NCBI GenBank assembly: GCA_964562455.1
Contig: CAZLTN010000002.1
Location: 1-64,000, forward strand
Length of the DNA: 64,000 nucleotides
DNA from: Ravibacter sp964562455
Lineage (GTDB): Bacteria; Bacteroidota; Bacteroidia; Cytophagales; Spirosomataceae
Reading direction: 5' to 3'
Shown: one piece after another, positions 9,067 to 18,193 of the stretch
Numbering within the stretch: position 1 is the stretch's first letter
How the letters are laid out: each line of letters begins with the position of its first letter
The notes under the pieces: model-generated
Database searches by the model: none
The model's input: the letters and a program-made list of their open reading frames with translations, nothing else
Told to the model about the DNA's origin: nothing
Made by a program: the position numbers and the translations under genes

Positions 9067-9114
9067 TATATTTGTTCCGGATATTGACTAAATTATCCAT
9101 CAATATCCCGGAAC
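9067..9114 (+). promoter_or_regulatory. Promoter -7 box TATATTTG and inverted repeat in the sigma-gene leader (locus B)
   Basis: TATATTTG at 9067-9074 fits the Bacteroidota housekeeping -7 consensus TAnnTTTG, 43 bp before the sigma ATG. Overlapping it, GTTCCGGATATTG (9074-9086) is complementary to CAATATCCCGGAAC (9101-9114) with one bulged C (9107) and a 14-nt loop, just before the start codon. It could be an operator or a hairpin limiting translation. The 10-mer GTTCCGGATA also occurs upstream of the sigma gene at 54843. Confidence 0.5.
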
Positions 9115-9117
9115 GGT

Positions 9118-9714
9118 ATGAACACGAAAATCCTTACTGACCATGAACTGGTTGAACTCATGCGAGATGGGGAGGATGCTGTTTTTACCGAAATCTACAA
9201 TCGATACTGGAAAAGAATATTCACTGTCGCTATCAGTAAAACCGGCGGAAATATCGAAGAGGCGGAAGAAATCGTCCAGGATATTTTTTTATCGCTCTGG
9301 AGCAGGCGCCACCAGCTCGAACTTACCTCCAGCCTGGAACACTACCTGGCTGCGTCGGTTAAATACAGGATTATCAAATCGCTTGCAAAAAAAGACCTTC
9401 ACCGCCGCTATACTGCTCATAACCAGGTAACCACCAGCTTGTCCGACAATTCTACCCAGGACTGGCTGGATTTTGAGGATTTGCAAACGCGCCTTGAAGC
9501 GCTGGTAGCAGGCCTGCCCGAAAAGTGCCAGTTGGTATACCGGATGAGTCGCGAAGACGGTTATTCCCAACGTGAAATCGCAGGAGAGCTCAGCATTTCC
9601 GAAAAAACCGTAGAGGCGCACCTCGGAAAAGCGCTGAAGCTGCTCAGGAACGGGCTGTATTCTTTGAAATTCTTCTACCACCTCCCGTCTTTAAATTTTT
9701 TTCACCTCCACTAA
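9118..9714 (+). CDS. ECF sigma factor, Bacteroidota expansion family (locus B)
   Basis: RNA polymerase sigma factor that activates this locus when its anti-sigma FecR is signalled. The 198-residue protein has a sigma-70 region 2 (FTEIYNRYWKRIFTVAISKT ... AEEIVQDIFLSLW) and a region 4 helix-turn-helix (LPEKCQLVYRMSREDGYSQR, EIAGELSISEKTVEAHLGKA). It lies 45 bp before fecR in the classical sigma-FecR-SusC-SusD order. A housekeeping-type -7 box upstream suggests a basal transcript independent of the ECF sigma itself. Confidence 0.95.
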   Translation: MNTKILTDHELVELMRDGEDAVFTEIYNRYWKRIFTVAISKTGGNIEEAEEIVQDIFLSLWSRRHQLELTSSLEHYLAASVKYRIIKSLAKKDLHRRYTAHNQVTTSLSDNSTQDWLDFEDLQTRLEALVAGLPEKCQLVYRMSREDGYSQREIAGELSISEKTVEAHLGKALKLLRNGLYSLKFFYHLPSLNFFHLH

Positions 9715-9716
9715 GG
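9690..9716 (+). promoter_or_regulatory. Sigma-fecR spacer motif: T tract, CACCTCC, AAGGG (locus B)
   Basis: TTTAAATTTTTTTCACCTCC followed by ACTAAGGG overlaps the last codons of the sigma gene. Locus D has the near-identical arrangement TTTAAAAAAAATCACCTCCC then CTTGGG at 34140-34165. The position, ahead of fecR, fits a target promoter of the ECF sigma, but no element can be proven by eye. Confidence 0.4.
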
Positions 9717-9759
9717 GATTGTCATCGGTCGGGGTACTTCTATATAAACGGTACTCTCT

Positions 9760-10926
9760 ATGACATCGTCCGACAGACAGCGGCTGGAAACGCTGGCCAG
9801 AAAATGGCTGGAAGGCAATATTACTCCCGAGGAGCAGGAGGAATTCTCTGCCTGGTACAATCATGACCAGGACATACCGGCCTTTATCCCCCCTGAATCG
9901 GCTGAAAGCGAAGAGCAGCACCGGGAAAAAATCCTGGCAAACATCCTGCACAAAAAGCCGCACCGGAGGTCGGTCAGTTGGTGGAAACCCGGTGTAGCCG
10001 CTGCGCTTATCCTGCTGGCAGCCGGCTACGGTATTTACTTTTTAATTTGTGAGTATCAACACCGGGTGAATAGCGTAGAAATAGCTATCCCGAACGACAT
10101 CGCACCGGGTGGTGATAAGGCGACGCTTACCTTCGATGACGGCCGGTCGGTTACGCTGGACGAGCAGCAAAACGGGATTTTAAAGTACGACCGGGGAGTC
10201 AGAATCAGGAAAGAAGACGGTATGGTTGTTTACGAAACAACCGGCTCCGGACAGGAAAAGACAGGCTATAACGTCATTACTACGCCCCGGGGCGGTGAGT
10301 ACTCACTACGCCTCCCCGATGGCAGCACGGTATGGCTCAATGCCGCCTCTTCCTTGCGGTACCCAACCCGCTTTACCGGGCAGAGCCGTGCAGTCGAGCT
10401 TAAGGGAGAAGCTTTTTTTGATATTGTCCCGGTTGCGGCCTCCGGCAAAACGGACGCCGACAAGATCCCTTTCATCGTACATATCCATGGAAAACAGACT
10501 GTAAAAGTTCTGGGCACACGGTTTAATATCAACAGCTACGAAGACGAGCTGTCAGTCAAAACCACGCTGGTCGAAGGAAGTGTCGAGGTTTCGGCCCAGA
10601 AGGGCGGATCCGCTCTCCTGAAACCAAACCAGCAATCGGCACTTACCAAAACCGGCAAGCTCACCGTGACGGAACATGCAGACCTGGAAGAAGCGATCGC
10701 CTGGAAAAACGGTCAGATACTTTTCAGGGATACCGATATCAGGGACATTATGCGGCAGATTGCGCGCTGGTATGATGTAGACGTTATTTACCAGGATGAC
10801 ATCCCGGAAAGGCTTTTTAACGGGGGAATTTCGAGGAATTCAAAGCTATCGAGCCTCCTTCAGATACTTGAAACGAGCGGGATTCATTTTAAAGTAGAAG
10901 GCAAGCAGATTATTGTAACACGGTAG
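9760..10926 (+). CDS. FecR-family anti-sigma factor (locus B)
   Basis: Inner-membrane anti-sigma factor pairing with the sigma factor encoded just upstream and sensing the STN domain of the SusC encoded downstream. The 388 residues include a cytoplasmic N-terminal zinc-finger-like/FecR_N region (LARKWLEGNITPEEQEEFSA), a membrane segment near residues 76-95 (GVAAALILLAAGYGIYFLI), a periplasmic FecR domain (GEYSLRLPDGSTVWLNAASS, VELKGEAFFDIV) and a DUF4974 domain (FRDTDIRDIMRQIARWYDVD ... LSSLLQILETSGIHFKVEGK). Domain order and length are normal for the family. Confidence 0.95.
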   Translation: MTSSDRQRLETLARKWLEGNITPEEQEEFSAWYNHDQDIPAFIPPESAESEEQHREKILANILHKKPHRRSVSWWKPGVAAALILLAAGYGIYFLICEYQHRVNSVEIAIPNDIAPGGDKATLTFDDGRSVTLDEQQNGILKYDRGVRIRKEDGMVVYETTGSGQEKTGYNVITTPRGGEYSLRLPDGSTVWLNAASSLRYPTRFTGQSRAVELKGEAFFDIVPVAASGKTDADKIPFIVHIHGKQTVKVLGTRFNINSYEDELSVKTTLVEGSVEVSAQKGGSALLKPNQQSALTKTGKLTVTEHADLEEAIAWKNGQILFRDTDIRDIMRQIARWYDVDVIYQDDIPERLFNGGISRNSKLSSLLQILETSGIHFKVEGKQIIVTR

Positions 10927-11006
10927 GCTGAAGAGGTGGGAAACTCCGCGAATTCCGAAGAAATAAACAAAACAAATTAATGGTTTCAACTTAATTAGCA
11001 ATTCAT

Positions 11007-11072
11007 ATGATCAAAACCGATACATAACCTCCTGCCCATAAAAATGCCGGAAGTGCTACCAACACTCCCGGC
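11007..11072 (+). promoter_or_regulatory. fecR-susC leader element, copy 2: mini-ORF and hairpin
   Basis: A six-codon mini-ORF at 11007-11027 (MIKTDT) precedes an A-rich stretch and the hairpin GCCGG (11046-11050) with CCGGC (11068-11072), A/C mismatch (11051/11067), AGTG (11052-11055) with CACT (11063-11066), loop CTACCAA. Relative to copy 1 both stems changed but pairing, mismatch and loop length are kept. The sequence just before the mini-ORF (ACTTAATTA then CAT-ATGATCAAAA) matches copy 3. Confidence 0.6.
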
Positions 11073-11135
11073 TGGTCGTCAGGGCAAATTCCACAAAGTC
11101 CTATTTGTTCCATTTCACCTAACATATACAAAACT

Positions 11136-14100
11136 ATGATTTTTTGTATTAGTGATGGCTCTTTTTCACCAAAACTGAGTCTTTCATATCTCTTGAAAAG
11201 GTCTTCCGGCCAGGTGCGGTTCCCCGGAACCTCCCAAAAGAAAATTATCATGCAGATCAAGCTCATTTCTTTCTTTATTCTGCTGGCCTGTATTCACGTG
11301 TTTGGCGAAAGCTATTCACAGAAAGTTTCGCTTTCGGTGAAGAACGCATCCCTGGAAAAAGTATTTAAAGAAATCAGGAAGCAAAGCGGCGTTATTTTCT
11401 GGTACGAAAGCAACCTTCTGAAAAATGCCGGGAAAGTCGATATCAGCGTCAGGAATGCATCGCTGCACGATGTTCTGAATAGCCTGTTCGCAGATCAGCC
11501 TTACAGTTTCAGCATCGTAGAAAACACAGTAGTCGTCAAGCCCAAAAAAGGGCCGGCGAAAGTTGCTTCCGGTGCCGGATCGGAGGAATTCCCCGTTATG
11601 CCGGCCCGCGAAACTATCACTACCGTGCAGGAATGGAGAGCCCCGGCGCTTGCATCGAAAATCAAAATGCCTGCAATGGAGACCATACCCGTTCGTGGAA
11701 AGGTTACCGATGAAAAAGGTGAAGGGCTCCCCGGTGTGAGCATCCTGGTAAAAGGCACCCAGCAGGGTACCGTCACCGACGGGACGGGCGCGTTTGTCCT
11801 GAATGTCCCGGACGAAAATGCCGTGCTGGTCTTTTCTTTTGTAGGGTATACCACAGTCGAGCGGACCGTCGGCAGGCAGACATTGCTCGACATCCCGCTG
11901 CAGGTTGATCAGAAAGCCCTTGAGGAAATCGTAGTGGTAGGTTACGGAGAGCAAAAGAAAGTGAACGTGATTGGTTCTGTCGCCCAGATCGGATCAGAGG
12001 CACTGGAAAACCGGCCGGTGACCCAACTAGCGCATGCCATCACGGGACAGATGACGGGCGTTACGGTAACCGTGCGGTCGGGGCGCCCAGGCGATAATCC
12101 CGGGACCATAAGGGTACGTGGGGTCGGCTCTTTCGGCGCTACGCCCGATGCCCTTATCCTGATAGACGGTATCCCGGGGAATATGAACGATATCAATCCC
12201 GAAGACATACAGACTATTTCCGTTCTGAAAGATGCCTCCGCTGCAGCCATATATGGCGCCCGTTCGGCAAATGGCGTGGTGCTGATCACGACTAAAACAG
12301 GAGCCACCGGGAAAGTCTCCATTTCCTACAACGGGTACGCCGGTTTCAATAAAGCCACAAAGCTGCCTGATTTTGTAAATTCATGGGAATACGCAGAGAT
12401 GTACAATATCGCGTCAGGTACAAACAGCTTTACTGCCGACGATATTGCCAAGTACCGCAGCCAGTCGGATCCGGATAACTATCCCAACACCCGATTCCTG
12501 GAGCAGCTTTTTTCGGGAAATGGCTTCCAGACCGGTCATACCGTCAATCTTAACGGTGGCAATGAAAAGACAAAATACTTTCTTTCGGCCGGTTATCTCA
12601 ACCAGAAAGGGATTATCCCTAAAAATTCATACGAACGGTACAACTTCAGGCTGAACCTGGAAAACGACCTGGGCAGGAATTTCTACCTTACCACCAGGCT
12701 GAGCGGCTCTTTCGACGAAAGGAACGAACCCCAGGCTACTGCCAATAAAGGCGGAGAGCTGACCGATCAGCTTATCCAGAATGCGGTCAGGTACCCGGCC
12801 ATATTCCTCGGGCAGGGCTCTAACGGCGACTACGGCATCGGCGCGGAAAGCGGCGGGACCTCAGTGTCGTGGCTGGCGTCGGCTTCCTATCTGAGAAGCC
12901 CGAGAACAAGAATCGGTACCAACTTTAAGCTTGACTGGAAGCCTGCCAAAGAGCTTGTATTCTCGGCAATCGGCGGCTATAACTTCGATTTCCTCGAGGA
13001 GGTCTCCTACCGGTCGTCGCAAAAACTCAACGACAAGGTTTACCTCGGTCAGTCTAACCTGAATCAATTCCGTAACAAAGAAATATTCAGGACCGCACAG
13101 TTCCTCGGCGAATACTCCAAAGACATCGGACGGACAAGACTGGACTTCCTTGTCGGTTATGCTTTTGAAAACCAGATAATTGATAAAATGTCGGGCTACC
13201 GGCAGAATTTCCCGAGCAACGACTACACCTACCCGTCGATGGGCGGCGCCGACAACCAGCAGTTTAACGGGACGGCGGAAGAATGGGCCATACAGTCTTT
13301 GTTTTCGAGGTTAAAGCTGAACATAAATGAGAAATATCTTTTCGAAGGAACATTGCGGTACGATGGCTCATCCAGGTTTCCCGACAGCAACAAGTATGCC
13401 ATATTCCCGGCTTTTGCAGCCGGATGGCGCATTTCCGAAGAAGAGTTCCTGAGAAACCTCCACTGGCTGTCCAATTTAAAGCTGAAGGCATCGTGGGGTA
13501 TACTGGGTAACCAGAATATAGGTAACTATCCCTACCAGGGCGTACTGGATTCCGGTAAGAACTACGCTTTCGGAACCGGGATTTCCACCGGTGCGGCCTA
13601 TTCCACCTATAAAGATGCCAACATCAGGTGGGAGTCGACCGAAACCACGGATGTCGGGATAGAGGCCGGGTTCTTTAAAAACAGCCTGGGGGTAAATGTC
13701 ACTTATTTCAGCAGGAACACGACCGACATTCTCTTCAAGCCTTCTTCCAGCGTGTCGACCATTCTGGGTGTTGGTATCAGCGAGACCAATACCGGCCAGG
13801 CAACCAATAAAGGCTGGGAATTTGACGCTATCTACCGGAATAGCTACCGGAAGCTCCAGTATTCGGTGAAAGGCAATTTCTCCATTATCAACAACAAGGT
13901 AGTGACGCTCGGCCTGGGCAACGTTACCCAGCCCAACGGCCTGGTAGGAAACGGGTCCGATCTTTTTGTAGGCTACCCGATGGAGATGTATTACGGCTAT
14001 GTGTCGGACGGCGTATTCCTCAACCAGGACGATATTAATACCTGGCCAACCCAGACCGCCGTTACACCGAGGCCCCAGGCGGGAGACTTCCGGTATAAGG

Positions 14101-14663
14101 ATATCAGCGGCCCTGACGGAGTCCCCGATGGAAAAGTCGATCCTACCTACGACAGGGTATACCTCGGAAGCAGGATTCCGAAATATACCTACGGCTTTAA
14201 TTTCGACGTCAAATATCGTGGATTCGACCTGGGCGTGTTCCTGCAGGGAGTTGCCGGCGTAAACGGACGGCTGACAGGCTACGCGGATGTTGCCTTCTTC
14301 AACCTGGGCAATATACAGCGCTGGCAAATGGAAGGACGGTTTAACCCCGACCAGCCTGTCAGATACCCGGCATACCCGCGTCTGGAAGTAGTAAGTAACA
14401 GCGGTACTCCTAACAACGTGATTTCCGATTTCTGGGTACTGAATGCTTCTTACCTCAGGCTCAAAAATATACAGTTGGGCTATACCCTGCCGTCAGTTCT
14501 GACAAACAAGCTTAAGATCAATCACGTCAGGATTTATTCCAGTGTCGAAAACCCGGTCACATGGAGTAACTACCGTCCCGGCTGGGATCCTGAAATCAAT
14601 ACCGGCGGAGCCTATTATCCCATTCTTTCTACCTATACATTTGGTCTTAATGTCAGGTTTTAG
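11136..14663 (+). CDS. SusC/RagA-type TonB-dependent receptor with STN domain (locus B)
   Basis: Outer-membrane TonB-dependent glycan transporter, 1175 residues. It has a 38-residue pre-signal extension, then Met39 starting the signal peptide (MQIKLISFFILLACIHVFGE), an STN domain (SLEKVFKEIRKQSGVIFWYE), a carboxypeptidase-regulatory-like domain (VRGKVTDEKGEGLPGVSILV), a plug with LEEIVVVGYGEQKKV, and a long barrel ending ...TFGLNVRF. STN indicates signalling to FecR at 9760. SusD and two sulfatases follow, so the ligand is probably a sulfated glycan. The start could be Met39 (11250) instead; the longer form is preferred because the extension is present in all five receptors. Confidence 0.95.
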   Translation: MIFCISDGSFSPKLSLSYLLKRSSGQVRFPGTSQKKIIMQIKLISFFILLACIHVFGESYSQKVSLSVKNASLEKVFKEIRKQSGVIFWYESNLLKNAGKVDISVRNASLHDVLNSLFADQPYSFSIVENTVVVKPKKGPAKVASGAGSEEFPVMPARETITTVQEWRAPALASKIKMPAMETIPVRGKVTDEKGEGLPGVSILVKGTQQGTVTDGTGAFVLNVPDENAVLVFSFVGYTTVERTVGRQTLLDIPLQVDQKALEEIVVVGYGEQKKVNVIGSVAQIGSEALENRPVTQLAHAITGQMTGVTVTVRSGRPGDNPGTIRVRGVGSFGATPDALILIDGIPGNMNDINPEDIQTISVLKDASAAAIYGARSANGVVLITTKTGATGKVSISYNGYAGFNKATKLPDFVNSWEYAEMYNIASGTNSFTADDIAKYRSQSDPDNYPNTRFLEQLFSGNGFQTGHTVNLNGGNEKTKYFLSAGYLNQKGIIPKNSYERYNFRLNLENDLGRNFYLTTRLSGSFDERNEPQATANKGGELTDQLIQNAVRYPAIFLGQGSNGDYGIGAESGGTSVSWLASASYLRSPRTRIGTNFKLDWKPAKELVFSAIGGYNFDFLEEVSYRSSQKLNDKVYLGQSNLNQFRNKEIFRTAQFLGEYSKDIGRTRLDFLVGYAFENQIIDKMSGYRQNFPSNDYTYPSMGGADNQQFNGTAEEWAIQSLFSRLKLNINEKYLFEGTLRYDGSSRFPDSNKYAIFPAFAAGWRISEEEFLRNLHWLSNLKLKASWGILGNQNIGNYPYQGVLDSGKNYAFGTGISTGAAYSTYKDANIRWESTETTDVGIEAGFFKNSLGVNVTYFSRNTTDILFKPSSSVSTILGVGISETNTGQATNKGWEFDAIYRNSYRKLQYSVKGNFSIINNKVVTLGLGNVTQPNGLVGNGSDLFVGYPMEMYYGYVSDGVFLNQDDINTWPTQTAVTPRPQAGDFRYKDISGPDGVPDGKVDPTYDRVYLGSRIPKYTYGFNFDVKYRGFDLGVFLQGVAGVNGRLTGYADVAFFNLGNIQRWQMEGRFNPDQPVRYPAYPRLEVVSNSGTPNNVISDFWVLNASYLRLKNIQLGYTLPSVLTNKLKINHVRIYSSVENPVTWSNYRPGWDPEINTGGAYYPILSTYTFGLNVRF

Positions 14664-14752
14664 GTATGAGTCAGGGTATTAACGATCGATAAACAAACAG
14701 CTAACGCCTGAAAGCGGTCCGCCGCGGCGAATAGCCAAAACCTTTTATACAA

Positions 14753-16393
14753 ATGAAAGTCAAGATAAAACAATATATGATGTGGGGCGCCCTGGCCATT
14801 TCGTGCGCCTCGTGCGACGACCAGCTCAGGCAATTCCCTAACGATGCCTTCGCGCAGGATAACTTCTGGACTTCAGAATCCAATACCATGATTGCCCTGG
14901 CCGGCATGTACAGGGGCGGAATTACCTATGGTACCGGTGTGGTCCCCAACGACTGGTGGTCTTATTTCGGAAGCATTCACCTGGAGTTCGCTACAGACAA
15001 TGCCTATGACAGGAGGGGAGATAACTCCACTTACAACAGGCTGACCAACGGAACGCTGCTGCCCAATAATGACGTGATCAAAGGATACTGGTCAGCTTCT
15101 TACAAGCGAATTGCGATATGTAACGATTTTCTCCAGAATATCGGGAAAGTCCCCATGGATGAAAGCAAGATAAAGCGTATGGCCGCCGAAGCAAAGTTTA
15201 TCCGGGCTACCCAGTATTTCTATCTTTCCCAGTATTGGGGAAGCGTCCCGCTTGTAACCAGCACCCTGACTCCGGATGAAGCCAACAACGTGGATAAAGA
15301 AAGCAAAGCTGCTGTTATCAGCTTTGTCATAGAAGAGTTGAAGGCTGCCGCCGCAGACCTTCCGCGGTTCGGAGCGCTCGGGGAATCGGAACATGGCAGG
15401 GCTTCCAAGCAGGCTGCGCTGGCTTTCCTGGGCAGAATCCTGCTAAGTGAGAAAAAATTCGGGGAAGCAGCCGATGCCTGGCGAGCCATCATAGATTTTG
15501 GCGACAACGCAATCGATCCGGAATACGCCGGGCTGTTCAACCCTACCCGGGAAATGAGTAAGGAGAATATATTCAACCTGAAGTACCTGGGCGGACAGGC
15601 CAGCAATGCCATGCCTCAGCACTCCTACCCGGCTATGTTAGGGGGCTGGCATCTCTTTAACCCGCTCGGAAGCCTGGCCGATGAATACGGTTTTAACGAC
15701 GGTACACCCTTCTCTTACGACAGCCCCAAATTCAATTACAAAGACATGGGAGCAAACCGGGATCCCCGGTTCAGGTATACTTTCGTGTGGGACGGCAGTA
15801 CGTTTGGAGGCAAAAAATATGTATGTCATCCTGATTCCGTCAACTCACTCGACCAGCTGACCTATTCCAAACAGGCTACGCGTACAGGTTACGGTTTACG
15901 GAAATTCTTCGATGAGTCATTTTCCGGCGGGCTGGTGACGGATTACGGCGGGGATATCCCGGTTGTACGTTATGCCGAAGTCCTGTTGAGCTACCTGGAG
16001 GCAGAGCTTGAAGGCGGGAAAACAATTACACAGGAGCTTCTCGATCAAACCATCAACAAAGTCCGGGGCAGGGCATCAGTCGGCTTACCGCCGGTTACAG
16101 TCACTGATCCTGAGGCGCTGAGGACCGTACTCCGCCGGGAAAGAAGGATCGAGCTTGCTTTCGAGGGCCACCGGCTCTGGGATCTGCTGAGATGGGGAAC
16201 TGCCGACCAGGTGTTGACGGGAGACTTCTGGGGAGCTGCCTTCCCCGACTCGAAACGTTATCCTACAGCTTCACAGAAAACCGATCCGCGCTTCCGGTGG
16301 TTTGTAACTTCCAAAAAGTTCAGGAAAGGGCAGGACGAAACATGGCCTATCCCGGAATCTGAAGTAAACGTGAACCCGAAACTTGGGAAATGA
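14753..16393 (+). CDS. SusD/RagB-family glycan-binding lipoprotein (locus B)
   Basis: Outer-membrane lipoprotein partner of the SusC encoded 89 bp upstream. The 546 residues start with a short signal and lipobox (AISCASC then DDQLRQ). SusD-like helical repeats follow (MAAEAKFIRATQYFYLSQYW) and the C-terminal signature VRYAEVLLSYLEAELEGG and RRERRIELAFEGHRLWDLLR, ending PIPESEVNVNPKLGK. The stop codon overlaps the start of the next sulfatase by 4 bp (ATGA), so the two are translationally coupled. Confidence 0.95.
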   Translation: MKVKIKQYMMWGALAISCASCDDQLRQFPNDAFAQDNFWTSESNTMIALAGMYRGGITYGTGVVPNDWWSYFGSIHLEFATDNAYDRRGDNSTYNRLTNGTLLPNNDVIKGYWSASYKRIAICNDFLQNIGKVPMDESKIKRMAAEAKFIRATQYFYLSQYWGSVPLVTSTLTPDEANNVDKESKAAVISFVIEELKAAAADLPRFGALGESEHGRASKQAALAFLGRILLSEKKFGEAADAWRAIIDFGDNAIDPEYAGLFNPTREMSKENIFNLKYLGGQASNAMPQHSYPAMLGGWHLFNPLGSLADEYGFNDGTPFSYDSPKFNYKDMGANRDPRFRYTFVWDGSTFGGKKYVCHPDSVNSLDQLTYSKQATRTGYGLRKFFDESFSGGLVTDYGGDIPVVRYAEVLLSYLEAELEGGKTITQELLDQTINKVRGRASVGLPPVTVTDPEALRTVLRRERRIELAFEGHRLWDLLRWGTADQVLTGDFWGAAFPDSKRYPTASQKTDPRFRWFVTSKKFRKGQDETWPIPESEVNVNPKLGK

Positions 16394-18144
16394 AAGAAAG
16401 AAAGCAATTTCGTCGATGGATAATAGGGTGTATCCTGCTCGTGTCAGCAGGATACACCGGTTCGATTATCCCGAGGGTCTTCCAGAACGACGTCCCGATA
16501 GTACAGCAGGAATACCTGAAAGCTTATGGGAAACGCGAGCCGGTAAAGCCCAATAAAGCGCAGCAGCCTAACATACTGTTCATTACAAGCGACCAGCATT
16601 ACTGGATGCGCATGGGATATAACGACCCCACGGTTAAAACTCCCAACCTCGACAGGCTTGCAAAATCGGGCATGATCTTCGACAGGGCATACACCTGTAA
16701 TCCCGTCTGCACCCCTACCCGGGCATCGATGATTACTGGCCTATATCCTTCCCAGCACGGAGCATACGCACTCGGCACCAAGTTACCCGAAACGGTTCCC
16801 ACGATCGGTAACTACCTCAAGGAACTGGGATACAGCTCCGCGATAGTCGGCAAGGCCCATTTTATGCCCCTCGTCGGAAACGCGGAGTATCCTTCACTCG
16901 AAGCCTACCCCGTACTCCAGGATCTGGATTTCTGGAGAAAATATCGTGGTCCTTTCTATGGATTTGACCGGGCCGAGCTGGCACGTCCGCACGGAGATGA
17001 ATCGCACGTAGGCCAGCATTATGCCATCTGGATGGAGGAAAAGCTGAAAAAAGAAGGCCGTTCGCCAAACGAATGGAAACAGTGGTTCCGAAAGCCGGAT
17101 AAATCGAAATTTGAAAATTCGAATGCGGCCATGCGTAAGGTTTTGGAAGATCATGCGGCCACGGGTGAAGCACAGTACGGAGCCTGGAATATACCCGAAG
17201 ACTACCACCTCAATGCCTGGATCGCTTCCCAGACCATCGCCAATCTCGACAGGGCCAGGAAAGAAGGGAAGCCGTTTTTCATCTGGGCAAGCTTTTTTGA
17301 CCCGCATCCGCCCTATCTTGTATCGGAGCCCTGGGCCTCGATGTACAAGCCGGAAGACATGAAACTACCTGAAGTACCGGAAGGCGACATGGACGACATG
17401 CCCTATCACTACCGGATGACCCAGAAAAACGGGACACGCGGATGGGGAGCGCAGTATATGGAAGACGGCCAGGGCGTTCATGGCTTTGCTATCCAGGCGA
17501 CAGACAAAGAAAAAGCAAAAAAGGACATGGCCATTTACTATGGCATGATCTCGATGATGGACAAATACATCGGCCTTATCCTCGATCACCTCGACCAAAC
17601 GGGGTTAAGAGACAACACTGTAATTGTGTTCACTACCGATCACGGGCACCATATCGGCACCCACAATCTGTATGCAAAAGGAGGGTTTGCATTTGAAGAA
17701 GACCTGCGGATCCCTTTCATTGTATCGTGGAAGAACCATGTCCCGGTAAATAAAAGGACGGATGCCCTGGTTTCTGTCGTCGACCTGGCCCCGACTTTTC
17801 TTACCCTTGCCGGGAGAGAAAAACCTCTGACCATGGCCGGGCTGGATGTCTCACCGGTATGGCTTGGAAAAACGGAGCGCATACGAGACTGGGTAATTGC
17901 GGAAAATCATTTTCAACGCACTAAATTTTACCAGAAAAGCTATATTGAGGCCCGGTACAAAGTTACCTGGTACATGCAAAGCGATGAAGGCGAGCTTTTT
18001 GACCTTGAAAAAGACCCGGGCGAATTCAACAATCTGTGGGATAAAAAGGAATACCAGGAGCTCAAGCTGCAGCTTCTGCACCGGGCTATGAAAGCAGATA
18101 TGGCGAAAGAAACATGCTGGATGCCCAGGATCGGTCCGGCGTAG
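16390..18144 (+). CDS. S1-family formylglycine sulfatase (locus B, first)
   Basis: Hydrolyses a sulfate ester; active in the periplasm or at the cell surface. The 584 residues begin with a hydrophobic anchor or signal (IIGCILLVSAGYTGSI). The catalytic core shows metal ligands in FITSDQHYWM, the modification motif CTPTRASMITG with Cys107 as the residue converted to formylglycine, KAHF, and the C-terminal metal site TTDHGHHIG. The Asp-His form of that last motif is seen in choline- and iduronate-type sulfatases rather than the arylsulfatase A type. The start overlaps the susD stop. A 12-bp perfect inverted repeat lies in codons 13-23. Needs a maturation enzyme that is not in this window. Substrate not assignable. 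Confidence 0.9.
   Translation: MKERKQFRRWIIGCILLVSAGYTGSIIPRVFQNDVPIVQQEYLKAYGKREPVKPNKAQQPNILFITSDQHYWMRMGYNDPTVKTPNLDRLAKSGMIFDRAYTCNPVCTPTRASMITGLYPSQHGAYALGTKLPETVPTIGNYLKELGYSSAIVGKAHFMPLVGNAEYPSLEAYPVLQDLDFWRKYRGPFYGFDRAELARPHGDESHVGQHYAIWMEEKLKKEGRSPNEWKQWFRKPDKSKFENSNAAMRKVLEDHAATGEAQYGAWNIPEDYHLNAWIASQTIANLDRARKEGKPFFIWASFFDPHPPYLVSEPWASMYKPEDMKLPEVPEGDMDDMPYHYRMTQKNGTRGWGAQYMEDGQGVHGFAIQATDKEKAKKDMAIYYGMISMMDKYIGLILDHLDQTGLRDNTVIVFTTDHGHHIGTHNLYAKGGFAFEEDLRIPFIVSWKNHVPVNKRTDALVSVVDLAPTFLTLAGREKPLTMAGLDVSPVWLGKTERIRDWVIAENHFQRTKFYQKSYIEARYKVTWYMQSDEGELFDLEKDPGEFNNLWDKKEYQELKLQLLHRAMKADMAKETCWMPRIGPA
16428..16457 (+). repeat. 12-bp perfect inverted repeat inside the sulfatase start region
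   Basis: GTGTATCCTGCT (16428-16439) is the exact complement of AGCAGGATACAC (16446-16457), with a 6-nt loop, 38 bp after the start codon within the signal-peptide codons. As RNA it would form a strong hairpin close to the translation start and 35 bp after the susD stop. It may tune sulfatase expression relative to susD or be coincidental. Confidence 0.5.
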
Positions 18145-18193
18145 CGCCTGACGCATCAAATGAAAAAAGAACATAACATAACCTGATACTCTT

